From the NCBI GenBank assembly GCA_964036315.1, contig OZ038500.1, forward strand, positions 56,422,727-56,486,726: a stretch of 64,000 bases of DNA. Direction: 5' to 3'. A program made the translations under genes and the position numbers. The notes beneath the pieces were generated by a model. The model worked only from the letters and a program-made list of their open reading frames with translations. It was not told the origin of the DNA and did not search any database. The stretch comes from Acanthosepion esculentum. Its lineage: Eukaryota; Mollusca; Cephalopoda; Sepiida; Sepiidae. Positions within the stretch are counted from its first letter, which is position 1. Each line of letters begins with the position of its first letter. Shown here piece after piece: positions 11,501-20,795 of this stretch.

Positions 11501-12800
11501 AAGAAAGAAAAGAAGGAAGGAATGAGGAATGAAAGAAAGAAAAGAAGGAAGGAATGAGGAATGAAAGAAAGAAAAGAAGGGAGGAACGAGGAATGAAAGA
11601 AAGAAAAGAAGGAAGGAATGAAGAATGAAAGAAAGAAAAGAAGGAAGGAATGAGGAATGAAAGAAAGAAAAGAAGGGAGGAATGAGGAATGAAAGAAAGA
11701 AAAGAAGGAAGGAATGAGGAATGAAAGAAAGAAAAGAAGGAAGAAAAGAGGAATGAAAGAAAGAAAAGAAGGGAGGGATGAGGAATGAAAGAAAGAAAAG
11801 AAGGAAGGAATGAAGAATGAAAGAAAGAAAAGAAGGGAGGAAAGAGGAATGAAAGAAAGAAAAGAAGGAAGGAATGAAGAATGAAAGAAAGAAAAGAAGG
11901 AAGGAATGAGGAATGAAAGAAAGAAAAGAAGGGAGGAACGAGGAATGAAAGAAAGAAAAGTAGGAAGAAATGAAGAATGAAAGAAAGAAAAGAAGGAAGG
12001 AATGAGGAATGAAAGAAAGAAAAGAAGGAAGGAATGAGGAATGAAAGAAAGAAAAGAAGGAAGGAATAAGGAATGAAAGAAAGAAAAGAAGGGAGGAATG
12101 AGGAATGAAAGAAAGAAAAGAAGGAAGGAATGAAGAATGAAAGAAAGAAAAGAAGGGAGGAAAGAGGAATGAAAGAAAGAAAAGAAGGCAGGAAAGAGGA
12201 ATGAAAGAAAGAAAAGAAGGGAGGAATGAGGAATGAAAGAAAGAAAAGAAGGGAGGAATGAGGAATGAAAGAAAGAAAAGAAGGAAGGAATGAGGAATGA
12301 AAGAAAGAAAAGAAGGGAGGAACGAGGAATGAAAGAAAGAAAAGAAGGAAGGAATGAAGAATGAAAGAAAGAAAAGAAGGAAGGAATGAAGAATGAAAGA
12401 AAGAAAAGAAGGGAGGAATGAGGAATGAAAGAACGAAAAGAAGGGAGGAATGAAGAATGAAAGAAAGAAAAGAAGGGAGGAATGAGGAATGAAATAAAGA
12501 AAAGAAGGAAGGAATGAAGAATGAAAGAAAGAAAAGAATGGAGGAAAGAGGTATGAAATAAAGAAAAGAAGGGAGGAATGAGGAATGAAAGAACGAAAAG
12601 AAGGAAGGAATGAAGAATGAAAGAAAGAAAAAAGGGAGGAACGAGGAATAAAAGAAAGAAAAGAAGGGAGAAATTAGGAATGAAAGAAAGAAAAGAAAGA
12701 AGGAATGAAGAATGAAAGAAAGAAAAAAGAATGAACGAGGAAAGAAAGAAAAGAAAGAAGGAATGAGGATTGAAAGAAAAGAAGGAAGGAATAATAATGA
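8578..12800. repeat. 32-bp purine-rich minisatellite, about 130 units
   Basis: The unit reads GAAAGAAAGAAAAGAAGGGA plus GGAATGAGGAAT, 32 nt long, almost pure purine on the plus strand. Variants are GAAATAAAGAAAAGAAGGAA, GAATGAAGAAT and GAAAGAGGAAT, plus occasional 28-bp units that lack one GAAA. Because 32 is not a multiple of three, the three minus-strand frames follow one another and all remain open, which gives an artefactual 1441-codon frame at 8547-12872 made of S, F, L, I, P and H. Blocks of many units are themselves duplicated: marker variants at 9481 recur at 10625, and markers at 10015 and 10087 recur near 10907 and 10980. The strand asymmetry makes triplex (H-DNA) formation likely. 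Confidence 0.95.
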
Positions 12801-12879
12801 ATTAACGTAGATTTGAAAAAAAGAACGAAAAATAGAAAGGAAAATCGTTGAATGAGAAAATGTGACTGACAACCCACTG

Positions 12880-13200
12880 AGGAAAACAGTTCCGAGACGA
12901 GAGTTAGAAAGAGAAAAAGACGATAAAACGTCTTTTGCTCAGGAACTCTGCTATGACTTGCCAAGACTATGAACGAGGAATTCGATTAATTTGCAAATGA
13001 ACTGTCTTCTTAAATAAGTGAATTACAGATGTCTTATGTCAAAGGCATGAAATAGCAATCACGCATCGGACGAATCTGTTAAGAACTCTTCCAGATAATA
13101 TATAAAAAGAAACGCAAAAGAAATAGTTCATTATTTATTAGTTTACCAGCAGCGTCAGTTTGTGTTGCCCGGGTTAATATTACCTAGGAGATGGCAAGCA
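12880..13200. other. Unassigned unique sequence
   Basis: I see no repeat family, coding frame or RNA signal here. It is ordinary mixed-composition sequence that ends the purine satellite. Confidence 0.6.
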
Positions 13201-13219
13201 TGAATGGCACTTGGCTGAA

Positions 13220-13295
13220 GAGGATACACTTTATAAGATTTTGTCTAATTTCTGTCTGTATTTCTGGGATGAGGAGCTATCATTATTTACACTAA
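13220..13295 (+). repeat. SINE-C-like tail fragment
   Basis: TTTCTGTCTGTATTTCTGGG, then ATGAGGAGCT..., then ATTATTTACA resembles the segment after the head of SINE-C at 45365-45420 (TTTGTCTATATTTCTGAAAT, GAGGTATTATG, ATTATTTACA). Short, so only tentative. Confidence 0.4.
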
Positions 13296-13544
13296 CGAGA
13301 AACGGACTACTCATCACATCTTTATTGCTGTCACCAGGACATTTCGACCGTTGTGTGCATCCCCCCCTGACCTTCCTTAGATGTACTTATATCAATATAG
13401 ATAGCCTACAGGGATTTCTGAACCCTTTATTTAATCTACGGAGGTACACTGTTCTAGTTTCATGGTAATGACTAGAGTTATCGTCTAATCATTATTTTTA
13501 ATGCTGCTTAGTTATTGCTCGCCCGTTTTCACTGAGTCCGGGTA

Positions 13545-13615
13545 GACACTGCCCGGTCCAGGGATTGAACGCGCGCTAGGCCCTTGACAAGGGATGGCAC
13601 AACAAGCTCTCCAGG
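13545..13615 (-). repeat. tRNA-like SINE head (weak)
   Basis: On the minus strand the word GTTCAATCC fits the pol III B box exactly, preceded by GCCTAGCGCGC. A clean A box and a cloverleaf cannot be drawn, so this is at most a tRNA-derived repeat fragment and not a tRNA gene. Confidence 0.35.
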
Positions 13616-13699
13616 TCATCTCAATTATTATCTGTGTTTGGAGAGTGGCAATCGTCAGTATGAATATTTATAAACCGGCAGTTAATTTAATTTAAACCG

Positions 13700-14189
13700 T
13701 TAATCTTCTTTGTAAGTCAATAAATATTAGTATTACAATTTTAATAATTAATCTTGCCTGCAAGTAAAAAAAAAATGCATTTCTTGTCATTTAAATAGTG
13801 GGTGCATTTAGGGGTGGACACCCTGTAGTAAGATTGGCGCAGCCCAATCTTGAAAGTGGTGATGAGGGAGGGGAATCAGCCCAACTTGAATCCAAACAAT
13901 GATCGCCCAACACCACAGCTTGCATCAGAGATAACTTTGAAGCGGATGGAACTCTTTCCGACGTTTATAAGCAGCATTCAGGAAGAACAAAAGAATAAAA
14001 ATTGTGTTCGTCAGGTTGAAGATTTAGAAACGTGCATTTAAATACATTTAATTTAAACAGTTAATCTTCTTTGTAAGTCAATAAACATTGATACTTCTTA
14101 ATTTTAATCATTAGTCTTGTTTCCGAGTAAATAAACACTGCATTTATCGTCATTTAAATAGTGAGTACATTTTTGTGGGAGAGGCATTC

Positions 14190-14190
<1 letters not shown>
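13700..14190 (+). mobile_element. DUF4817-type transposon relic
   Basis: Around 13900-13960 the plus strand encodes a broken piece of a DDE transposase N-terminal region (read as RDNFEADGTLSDVYKQHSG). Around it the terminal sequence TTGTCATTTAAATAGTG(A/G)GT is present twice (about 13785 and 14145). This family (DUF4817 N-terminal helix-turn-helix followed by a DDE domain) belongs to the Tc1/mariner-like transposases. Only this small piece of the gene survives. Confidence 0.6.
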
Positions 14191-14191
<1 letters not shown>

Positions 14192-14246
<55 letters not shown>

Positions 14247-14279
14247 CTAATAATTATACTCGGTTGGTAAAAAAAATAA

Positions 14280-14317
<38 letters not shown>
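14192..14317. repeat. (TA)n and (GATA)n microsatellites
   Basis: TA array at 14192-14242 and GATA array at 14277-14317. The words ATTATACTAATAATTATACT occur just before and again just after the GATA array, so a small duplication brackets it. Confidence 0.95.
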
Positions 14318-14318
<1 letters not shown>

Positions 14319-14530
14319 TTATACTAATAATTATACTCGGTTGAAAAAAAAAATCGGATGGCACAATTTTCAATTATATCAAAACAAATTGGTATCCGAG
14401 GAAAGAACTACAAACATCTGAGCATGGCGAAAAAATCGTCCAGTGCCTTAAATTTCCAGTACAAAGAAAAAAAACCAAGCGAGTAATTAAGATAAAACGT
14501 AGTGTACCCCATACACTAAGTAAAACAAAG
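14318..14530. repeat. Unclassified repeat related to 16496-16690
   Basis: TTATACTCGGTTG, then an A-run, then a stretch ending in AAAAAAAACCAAGCGAGTAA and a short tail. The block at 16496-16690 has a similar order (ACTATACTCGTGTCG ... AAAAAAAACACATACGAGTA ... GTAGAGCATACC). Both are bordered by TA arrays. Function unknown. Confidence 0.4.
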
Positions 14531-14544
14531 GAATAAATTTATAT

Positions 14545-14752
<208 letters not shown>

Positions 14753-14821
14753 CCGTCTGTATCTGTGCGTGTTTTAGAGATTTACTAAGACTAGTATAAT
14801 CTGACACATGGACAATAAATA

Positions 14822-15092
14822 TAGAGGGTAACCCCAAAAATATACTCACTTTTTGACATCCTATAGCTTTTTCCTAACGTTTTTCACATCCAATGCCCTC
14901 TAATAATAGCAGGAGTACGACTAATTTTTGAAGAAAAAAATTTGTCATAAAGTGTTACCGGAAATACGAAAACATCAAAGAAGTGCAAAGACAATTTAGA
15001 AGACAGTTTCACCGATATCTACCAACGCAACTGACCACTGCTCGCGTCAGAGATAACTTTGAAATGGATTGAACTCTTTGCAAGTGAATAAA
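14822..15092 (+). pseudogene. DUF4817-type transposase N-terminus, first copy
   Basis: An end-like sequence GGGTAACCCCAAAAATATAC is followed by a broken N-terminal coding region that reads AGVRLIFEE, then QRQFRRQFH-like and RDNFEMDGT-like pieces in shifting frames. This corresponds to the helix-turn-helix DNA-binding half of the transposase. The DDE half is missing. Confidence 0.65.
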
Positions 15093-15235
15093 CACTGCAT
15101 TTTTGACTTCCTATAACTTCATTTTTTTCAGATCCAGAGCCCCCAATAATGGCAGGAGTACGACTAATTTTTGAAGAAAGAAAATTTGCCATAAAGTGTT
15201 ACTGGAAACACGAAACTTCAGCTGTTGAATTGTTG
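15093..15235 (+). pseudogene. DUF4817-type transposase N-terminus, second copy
   Basis: A direct repeat of the element start: TTTTTGACTTCCTATAACTT, then MAGVRLIFEERKFAIKCYW in frame from about 15151, ending abruptly near 15220. The preceding copy at 14822 has the same order, so the element start is present twice in tandem. Confidence 0.7.
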
Positions 15236-15372
15236 TTGACTTGTTGGTGTAGACCTTAGTTTTGAGATGAACTAAAAGCACAAAATCTAAAGGCGTCAAG
15301 TTACACGATCGTGGTGGCCAATTCACTTCGCTGTTTCGAGAGATGATACGACCTGGGAACTTCTCATTGCAT
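15230..15372 (-). pseudogene. DUF4817-type transposase C-terminus, inverted
   Basis: On the minus strand this reads NWPPRSCNLTPLDFVLLVHL, which is the region around the third catalytic acidic residue of the DDE domain, then KTKVYTNKSTTIQQLK. It faces the N-terminal fragment of the previous feature head to head, so a rearrangement must have joined the two halves in opposite orientation. 15373-15590 holds nothing further that I recognise. Confidence 0.75.
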
Positions 15373-15594
15373 TTTTGTTAGAACCTCTATTTTTGTAATT
15401 ATCTTCGATACCTTTAATACGTTGTTTGATTGTTAATCTTTCCATGGTTGAAATTGCGAAAGACATAAGTTGTTAAATCTGAAAGAAAAAGAAAAAGATC
15501 ATTCGACGCTTAAACTTAATTCACATTTAAAATTGGTCCAAGTTATTGAACACCCTTTACTTCCCATATACACATACACAAATATATATGTATA

Positions 15595-16080
15595 TACAAA
15601 ATCCAGAGACGGATATGCAATGTAATAGGTCCTGATCTGGCATCTCGTCTACAGTCACTTTCTCGCAGACGTGACGTGGCTTTCTTTTACAAGTATTTTC
15701 ACGGCAACTGTTCCGACGAGCTCCTTTCGCTGGTTCCGAGACTGCATGAATCTAAGCAGTTTACTAGGTTGGCATCTCAGTCCCACTCTTTTTTTTTGTC
15801 AAAAAAGTTAAATGTAACCGTCTCTTCTATTCAATCATCTTCTTCACTTGCGCTTCCCCTCTGAGGAACTCCCTTCCTCTTGTTTCTCTGATAACTATAA
15901 TCTTCAAATATTCAAATGTAATGTCAATCGACATCGTCTGATGCCTTTACCTTGTTCCCCGTCCTTCTTTATATCTTTTCCTCAAAGACACATCTTTACT
16001 CTTGTTCTCAACACTCTGTAACCCTCTTGCGTGCTAGTAGCACTCCCGGCTTGCTTGAGATGAAATGCTTAAAAAACATC
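15595..16080 (+). pseudogene. LINE-alpha reverse transcriptase C-terminus with 3' end
   Basis: Starts in IQRRICNVIGPDLASRLQSL and continues RRRDVAFFYKYFHGNCSDEL to LASQSH, then breaks. This is the segment C-terminal to the palm of a non-LTR reverse transcriptase. The 3' UTR follows with ATGTCAATCGACATCGTCTG and CTCTTGCGTGCTAGTAGC, ending with GATGAAATGCTT at about 16070. The same 3' end, in reverse complement, closes the copies at 31215, 39915 and 41655. Heavily 5'-truncated. Confidence 0.8.
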
Positions 16081-16172
16081 TTCAATTACAATGATATACA
16101 AGGATATATACGAATACATACAAAAATATTTGATATTAGAATTTTTATCTACATGTACACAACTACATGAAT

Positions 16173-16175
<3 letters not shown>

Positions 16176-16254
<79 letters not shown>

Positions 16255-16260
16255 GGTGTG

Positions 16261-16319
<59 letters not shown>

Positions 16320-16424
16320 ATAATTATGCATCCGTACATTTAAATCTATTCCTAAAATGCCTATAAATATGTGTATACAAATACACGCATATATACATAC
16401 ACGCACGAACACATAAACACACAC

Positions 16425-16476
<52 letters not shown>

Positions 16477-16496
16477 ATATATATATATATATATAG
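16176..16496. repeat. Cluster of (TA)n, (TG)n and (CA)n microsatellites
   Basis: TA arrays at 16176-16247, 16281-16322 and 16431-16496 with short TG and CA runs between. Open frames such as IYIYIY and THTHTH through here are artefacts. Confidence 0.97.
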
Positions 16497-16690
16497 GTAA
16501 CTATACTCGTGTCGAAAAACCTTCGAATTCTTGATTTACCAATAGTTAAACCAATCTCGAAGGGAAAAAATGTTTTAAAAAAGAAAGAGCCAGGAACATG
16601 AAAGTCTGTCGAAAATAACCGCACAGATACAGGTTCAAGGCCCAAAGAAAAAAAACACATACGAGTAAACAACTAACTAAAGAGCTCGAT
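16496..16690. repeat. Unclassified repeat related to 14318-14530
   Basis: ACTATACTCGTGTCGAAAAA begins the block and AAAAAAAACACATACGAGTA lies near its end, in the same order as in 14318-14530. It sits directly after a TA array. No coding signal. Confidence 0.4.
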
Positions 16691-16706
16691 ACAAACGTAG
16701 AGCATA

Positions 16707-16771
16707 CCTAGTCAAACCAGGCAGATCTGCCTAAGTGAAACCTTGGTAGGTTTGTCTTGCTCATTAGGTTT

Positions 16772-16775
<4 letters not shown>
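16707..16775. repeat. Small inverted-repeat element with a 14-bp palindrome
   Basis: TAGTCAAACC (16707-16716) is inverted at 16766-16775 (GGTTTGACTA), and AGGCAGATCTGCCT just inside the left end is a perfect palindrome. The right end opens into a TA array. Possibly a very small MITE. Confidence 0.45.
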
Positions 16776-16810
<35 letters not shown>

Positions 16811-16813
<3 letters not shown>

Positions 16814-17085
16814 TCCTGGTCAAAATCTTATGACTGGTACAAAAGGGATTAAAAAATACGAAATACTGTTACTTTAATCGAAATATATTTGCGAAACATT
16901 TACATTTAATTAGAAAAGGTAGTTTATCAACACACAAGTGAAAATTTAAGTTTTTAATTGATTAATTTAAACAAACATTGAAAAAGTATTTTTGGTTGGT
17001 CAAAAAGATTAGACCATGTGTAAAAAAATATTACTGGACAAAAATTTTAGAACTAGTCAGTGTGCTCATAGATTCAGGCGAGTTG
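16811..17085 (+). mobile_element. Tc1-like terminal region (end fragment)
   Basis: Begins TACACTCCTGGTCAAAATCT, a typical inverted end of Tc1-like transposons, followed by internal repeats GGTCAAAAAGATTAGACCAT and GGACAAAAATTTTAGAACTA. No transposase is present. The end starts immediately after a TA array. The Tc1 relic at 59580-60442 ends in a related, diverged sequence. Confidence 0.6.
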
Positions 17086-17146
17086 ACATCTACTTAGCTA
17101 ATTTCCCGCATTAAATTTAAATATATTTGCCATTTAAAATTTATAC

Positions 17147-17998
17147 GAGGGTCATTCAATAAATAAGGTGAATTTTTCGGTATAAGGACTTCTAATACAG
17201 ATAGAAGCTTACTTTTCTTTTTCAACGTAGTCTCCCAGCACTGTCACACACTTTTCCCATCTGTGCACAATCTTCCGTATTCCGTCAGCGTAAAAATCTT
17301 TGGACTGATGTCTCAGCCAGTCGCTCACAACAATTTTGACTTCATCGTCACTTTTAAAATTCGTGCCTCTCGTGAAAGCTTTCAAGGGACCAAACAGGTG
17401 AATGTCTGAAGGGGCAAGGTCTGGGCTGTAAGTGGGATGAGGGAGCAGTTCCCAGCCCAGTTCGTTGATGGTCTGAACCGTTTGGGATGCTGTGCTCTTC
17501 GGTAAGCATTTACGCACCCACCGGCAGCTGACCTTGTGTGCTGTCCCAACAGATAAGCTCAAAGTCCTTGCAATGTCATCCACTGTCACCCTTCTGTCAG
17601 ACTGAATGAGGTCATTGACTGATTCGATCACCTCAGGAGACCTCACTTGTGTAGGCCTCCCAGGCCTGTCTTCATCCTCAACACTGCTCCGTCCTTCTTT
17701 AAACAATTTAGCCCACTTGTAGACAGTTTTTGGCTGACACATGTGGCACTATACACAGTTGACATTCTCCTATGGATTTCAACTGGTTTGCACCCTTCAG
17801 CAACCAAAACTTGATAACTGACCGCTGTTCAATCCTGGAGCATTGCTCTTGGTCGGCCATCTTTGTTAATCGCCAAAACTCTGAAAGTTTTTTTTAATCT
17901 GCAAAAGAAATTAAATCCTTGTGAAAAAGAAATAAAACAAAAAAAATGTAAGCTTCTATCTGTATTAGAAGTCCTTATACCGAAAATGTCTCATTATG
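17147..17998 (-). mobile_element. Mariner transposon, internally deleted
   Basis: Left end TACGAGGGTCATTCAATAAA at 17147. Within the element a 39-nt sequence at 17174-17212 is exactly inverted at 17949-17987 (TTTCGGTATAAGGACTTCTA and onward), so the subterminal repeats are intact. The outermost right end has decayed into the TA array at 18001. The coding region lies between, on the minus strand. About 850 bp survive of an element that is normally near 1.3 kb. Confidence 0.85.
17209..17860 (-). pseudogene. Mariner transposase, frameshifted and missing two catalytic residues
   Basis: The likely start ATG is at 17858-17860 (MADQEQCSRIEQRSVIKF). A frameshift breaks the N-terminal helix-turn-helix before the long frame at 17742-17209 resumes at CQPKTVYKWAKLFKEGRSSV. 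That frame continues through GRPTQVRSPEV and DDIARTLSLSVGTAHKV, then jumps after SCRWVRKCLPK to LLPHPTYSPDLAPSDIHLF. The central part of the DD34D catalytic domain, holding the first two aspartates, has therefore been deleted, while the third (PSD) remains. The C-terminal HRWEKCVTVLGDYVEKEK is intact. SETMAR-like family. Inactive. Confidence 0.9.
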
Positions 17999-18000
<2 letters not shown>

Positions 18001-18055
<55 letters not shown>

Positions 18056-18107
18056 TATACAGAGAGAGAGAGAGAGAGAGAGAGAATGAGAGAGAGAGAG
18101 AGAGAGA
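18001..18107. repeat. (TA)n(GA)n microsatellite
   Basis: TA array to 18058, then GA array to 18107, abutting the mariner right end. Confidence 0.97.
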
Positions 18108-18129
18108 ACTAGATATCTAGATAGATAGA

Positions 18130-19055
18130 TCTTAAGGAGTAGATATGCGTGCTTACCGCTCGGTTTACATTCCTTCTCCGTCTTTTGAAGAGGAGTAGAT
18201 TTGTATCCCTTGTTAAGGCTTAGTTTTCCGGTTCATTCTCCTAATGTCTTTTTATACAATTTAACTTCCAGTAACACGTTGTGTTTTAGTGGCATCATCA
18301 CCTTGCTTTGGACGAAATGATAAAATATATATAATATTAAAACACATCTATGATGAAATATCTGTTATCTTTCGAAATTAGAGACTAGATGATAAAACAA
18401 AATTAGAATTTCTTTACACACCACTTACATTGAAAAGAAAACTATTTAATATTATTTATTCTTATCGCATTTAATGCCAGAAGTAGACGACCATGTTTAT
18501 CCAATGATTCTATTCTTACTCATCTATGTAGTACCATGATGTCTTCGTAAAGATAGTGGAGTTGATTTTTCATTGTCTTCTTCATGATCTGTAGTTTTCA
18601 TCCTCTTAATCTGGCCTACAACCAAGGCTAGATCTTCTAGTCTGTTACTTAACCAAGTCGTTAAGTTCGTCTCCAGTCAGCCGGACGTGACCGAGCCCAC
18701 GAATAGTGCGTTGATCTTTGGTGCTTTGGATTGCTTGGCTAGACAGTCTAGTGGTGGAGTTCCCCGTTGGACAGAAGATCGAACAAGCACACCACCTAGT
18801 GGCAGGGAGATTAAGGGGATAACATTGTCAAGTAATGAAGAGCTATTATCACGTGTATCCTGACGTGACAGGGTACAAGAATGCTGCTATAATTATGCTT
18901 GTCCCTCGCTTTGTTAGTTCGCACGTCCGTTACGCTCTGCCAATACCTCATAAATAACGGATTATTCCGTTTTTAATGCGTGACAAGGGGGGAGACGATA
19001 CTACTTGGTTTCAATGAAAAAATGAAATGAATAAAGAAAGAAAGACAGAAGAGGA
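18130..19055. other. Unassigned sequence
   Basis: About 0.9 kb without a coding frame or repeat family that I recognise. The part from 18640 to 18960 is more GC-rich than its surroundings (GTCAGCCGGACGTGACCGAG, CACACCACCTAGTGGCAGGG), which could mark an unrecognised element. Confidence 0.5.
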
Positions 19056-19059
19056 GAGA

Positions 19060-19144
19060 AGGTAGAATTGGGGAGAGAGAATCAGATTAATCTCATGAGA
19101 ATAGGTACTACCTTTTGATCTTAGCCAAAAGGACGAGAAGCGAT
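19060..19144 (-). pseudogene. U2 snRNA-like sequence, 5' half
   Basis: Read on the minus strand from 19144, the sequence starts ATCGCTTCTCGTCCTTTTGG, then CTAAGATCAA, which matches the first 30 nt of U2 snRNA with one mismatch. It continues AAGGTAGTACCTATTCTC. GTAGTA, the branch-point-pairing core of U2, is intact. Similarity fades after the region equivalent to nt 60-65, where the 3' half of U2 should begin and pyrimidine-rich sequence follows. It could be a truncated U2 pseudogene or the head of a U2-derived SINE. Confidence 0.7.
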
Positions 19145-19274
19145 TGTATTTTCTTGCCGCCTCACGCTGACTGATACAAGGTGAGTTTCATGCGGGTCGC
19201 CCAAGTGCCTGCATCGGGGTCAAGTCCAAAAATAGCCCAGCCCCCGCAACCGTCGCTTGCGCTGGCACTTGTAT

Positions 19275-19463
19275 TACAAGCAACCCCCACCTCTTTAGGG
19301 ATGTACTGCTATGGGCAGCGATTCCCCAAACCGGACACCTCTCGGTAATATTTTCAGTTCCGCTCTGTCCGGAGACAGGGATACAAATGAGAGATGAAAT
19401 GTAATTTATCCAGGCGAGTTCAGATACTACATTTTGATTCCAACCAAAACACCGAGAACCTAT
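19275..19463 (-). pseudogene. Second U2 snRNA-like sequence, diverged but possibly full-length
   Basis: Minus strand from 19463: GGTTCTCGGTGTTTTGG, then AATCAAAATGTAGTATCTG, a diverged U2 5' domain with GTAGTATCTG intact. About 155-160 nt further on is CATAGCAGTACATCCC, followed by GAGGTGGGGG. This fits the spacing and words of U2 stem-loop IV (TTGCAGTACCTCC) and the 3' end. It lies 319 bp upstream of the other copy on the same strand. It is too diverged to be a functional U2 gene. Confidence 0.55.
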
Positions 19464-19824
19464 GACTAAGGGGATAAAATCGTCACGGAGACCCGTAGCG
19501 CACACGACGCGCGTGGCGATAAGGGCCGGACAGAGAAAGGGGAGCAGAAAGATGACGAGATTTAGGCCGCGAAAAACGGCTTGACTCGGAGTTCGTTGCA
19601 GACCCACAACCTACGGAAATCGAGTGAGGCAATAGCCAAAAACCCGGTTACCATAAATCAAATAAGAGTCTACCGAATTATTTTTAAATGTTTGTAAAAT
19701 GGGGACTTGACTCAACGATGAAGAATATTCGCAAACATAATGTAAAAAGGGCCGAATGAAACTTTGTATAACCTATATAACGTGATTGTGTAAATGGATG
19801 TTAGAACAAAGAATGGGACGGTCA
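19464..19824. other. Unassigned sequence
   Basis: I see no coding frame, RNA or repeat signal that I can name between the U2-like copy and the LINE-gamma 3' end. Confidence 0.5.
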
Positions 19825-20790
19825 TTTTCTTTCTTTTCATGTGACATGTCCTTTCAGGACGTAGGTGATCATGGCTCTCCACCTACCTTTATCCCTTGCA
19901 GATCTCAACAAGTTCTTTCTCTCTGCTTCCTCCCCCCAGACCACGTTCTGTCATCCACTTGCTTAAGCCCGCCAGGTATGTCACGAGTTGTTTTCCCTTG
20001 CCTCTCTTTTCCTCTATTCGACCCGTGAGTATCAGATTCTCCAGGCCCTCCTTCCTCATTATATGTCCCGTGAACTTCAGCTGCCTCTTCCTGATATTAA
20101 GTATAAGCCTCCTCCTTGTTTGCAACCTCTGTAAGATATCATCGTTGCTAACACGCTGGGTCCATGATATCCTTAGCATCCTTCTGTAGAACCACATCTC
20201 TGCCGCCTCGAAACTCTTCATCTTTCTGGAAATCGTCCAACATTCCAAAAAAGAGATGTCACGTAACAGCTCAGTATTCTTTTCTTTGTTACCAAAGAAA
20301 TGCTCCTGTCTCGCAATTCTCTGTCCAGCTTTTGGAATGCGTCTTTGGCCATCCCAATACGTCTATGGGTCTCAGTGTCGTATTTACCGTCCTCTGTCAA
20401 AACGCTCCCCAGATATTCAAACTTCTGCGTCTGCTTGGTTCTAGTTGTCCCGACCTGCAAGTCGCATTTCGGGCTTATCTTCCTACTGATGACCATGGAT
20501 TCTGTCTTCTTGTTTTTATGCTTAGTCCTTTCTTCTCACTCTCCGTTGCTAGCTTCTGTAGGAGATTTTGTAATTTCTTTTCCGTGTCTACTATAAGTAC
20601 TGTGTCATCTACGTAAAAAGAAATCCTCCTGTCTCGCAATACTCTACTCCGCTTTCGGAATGCGCCCTTGGCCATCCCAATACATCTACAGATCTCAGTG
20701 TCGTACTTATCGTCCTCTGTCAAGACGCTTCCCAGATATTTAAACTTCAGCGTCTGCTTGATTAGTTAGATCTAAAAAGGATCGGAAGTT
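19825..20790 (-). pseudogene. LINE-gamma reverse transcriptase, C-terminal part with a tandem duplication
   Basis: Read from the right, FKYLGSVLTEDDKYDTEI and GMAKGAFRKRSRVLRDRR come first (about 20760-20620). Then the palm motif YVDDTVLIVDTEKKL appears at 20615, with its catalytic DD intact, followed by EKKGLSIKT. After this the EYLGSVLTEDGKYDTET and GMAKDAFQKL segment comes again, then AAEMWFYRRMLRISWTQRVS, NIRKRQLKFTGHIMRKEGLE and KWMTERGLGG. So a 3' segment is duplicated ahead of the palm. Frameshifts break the whole. The right order is that of a non-LTR endonuclease/reverse transcriptase. The last residues (WRAMITYVLKGH) lie at about 19850. Confidence 0.9.
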
Positions 20791-20795
20791 GTGGA

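Noticed and set aside
8547..12872. 1441-codon open reading frame on the minus strand
   Set aside because: It is entirely the 32-bp purine satellite read in the three minus-strand frames in turn. The repetitive S/F/L/I/P/H composition and open neighbouring frames show it is a composition artefact.
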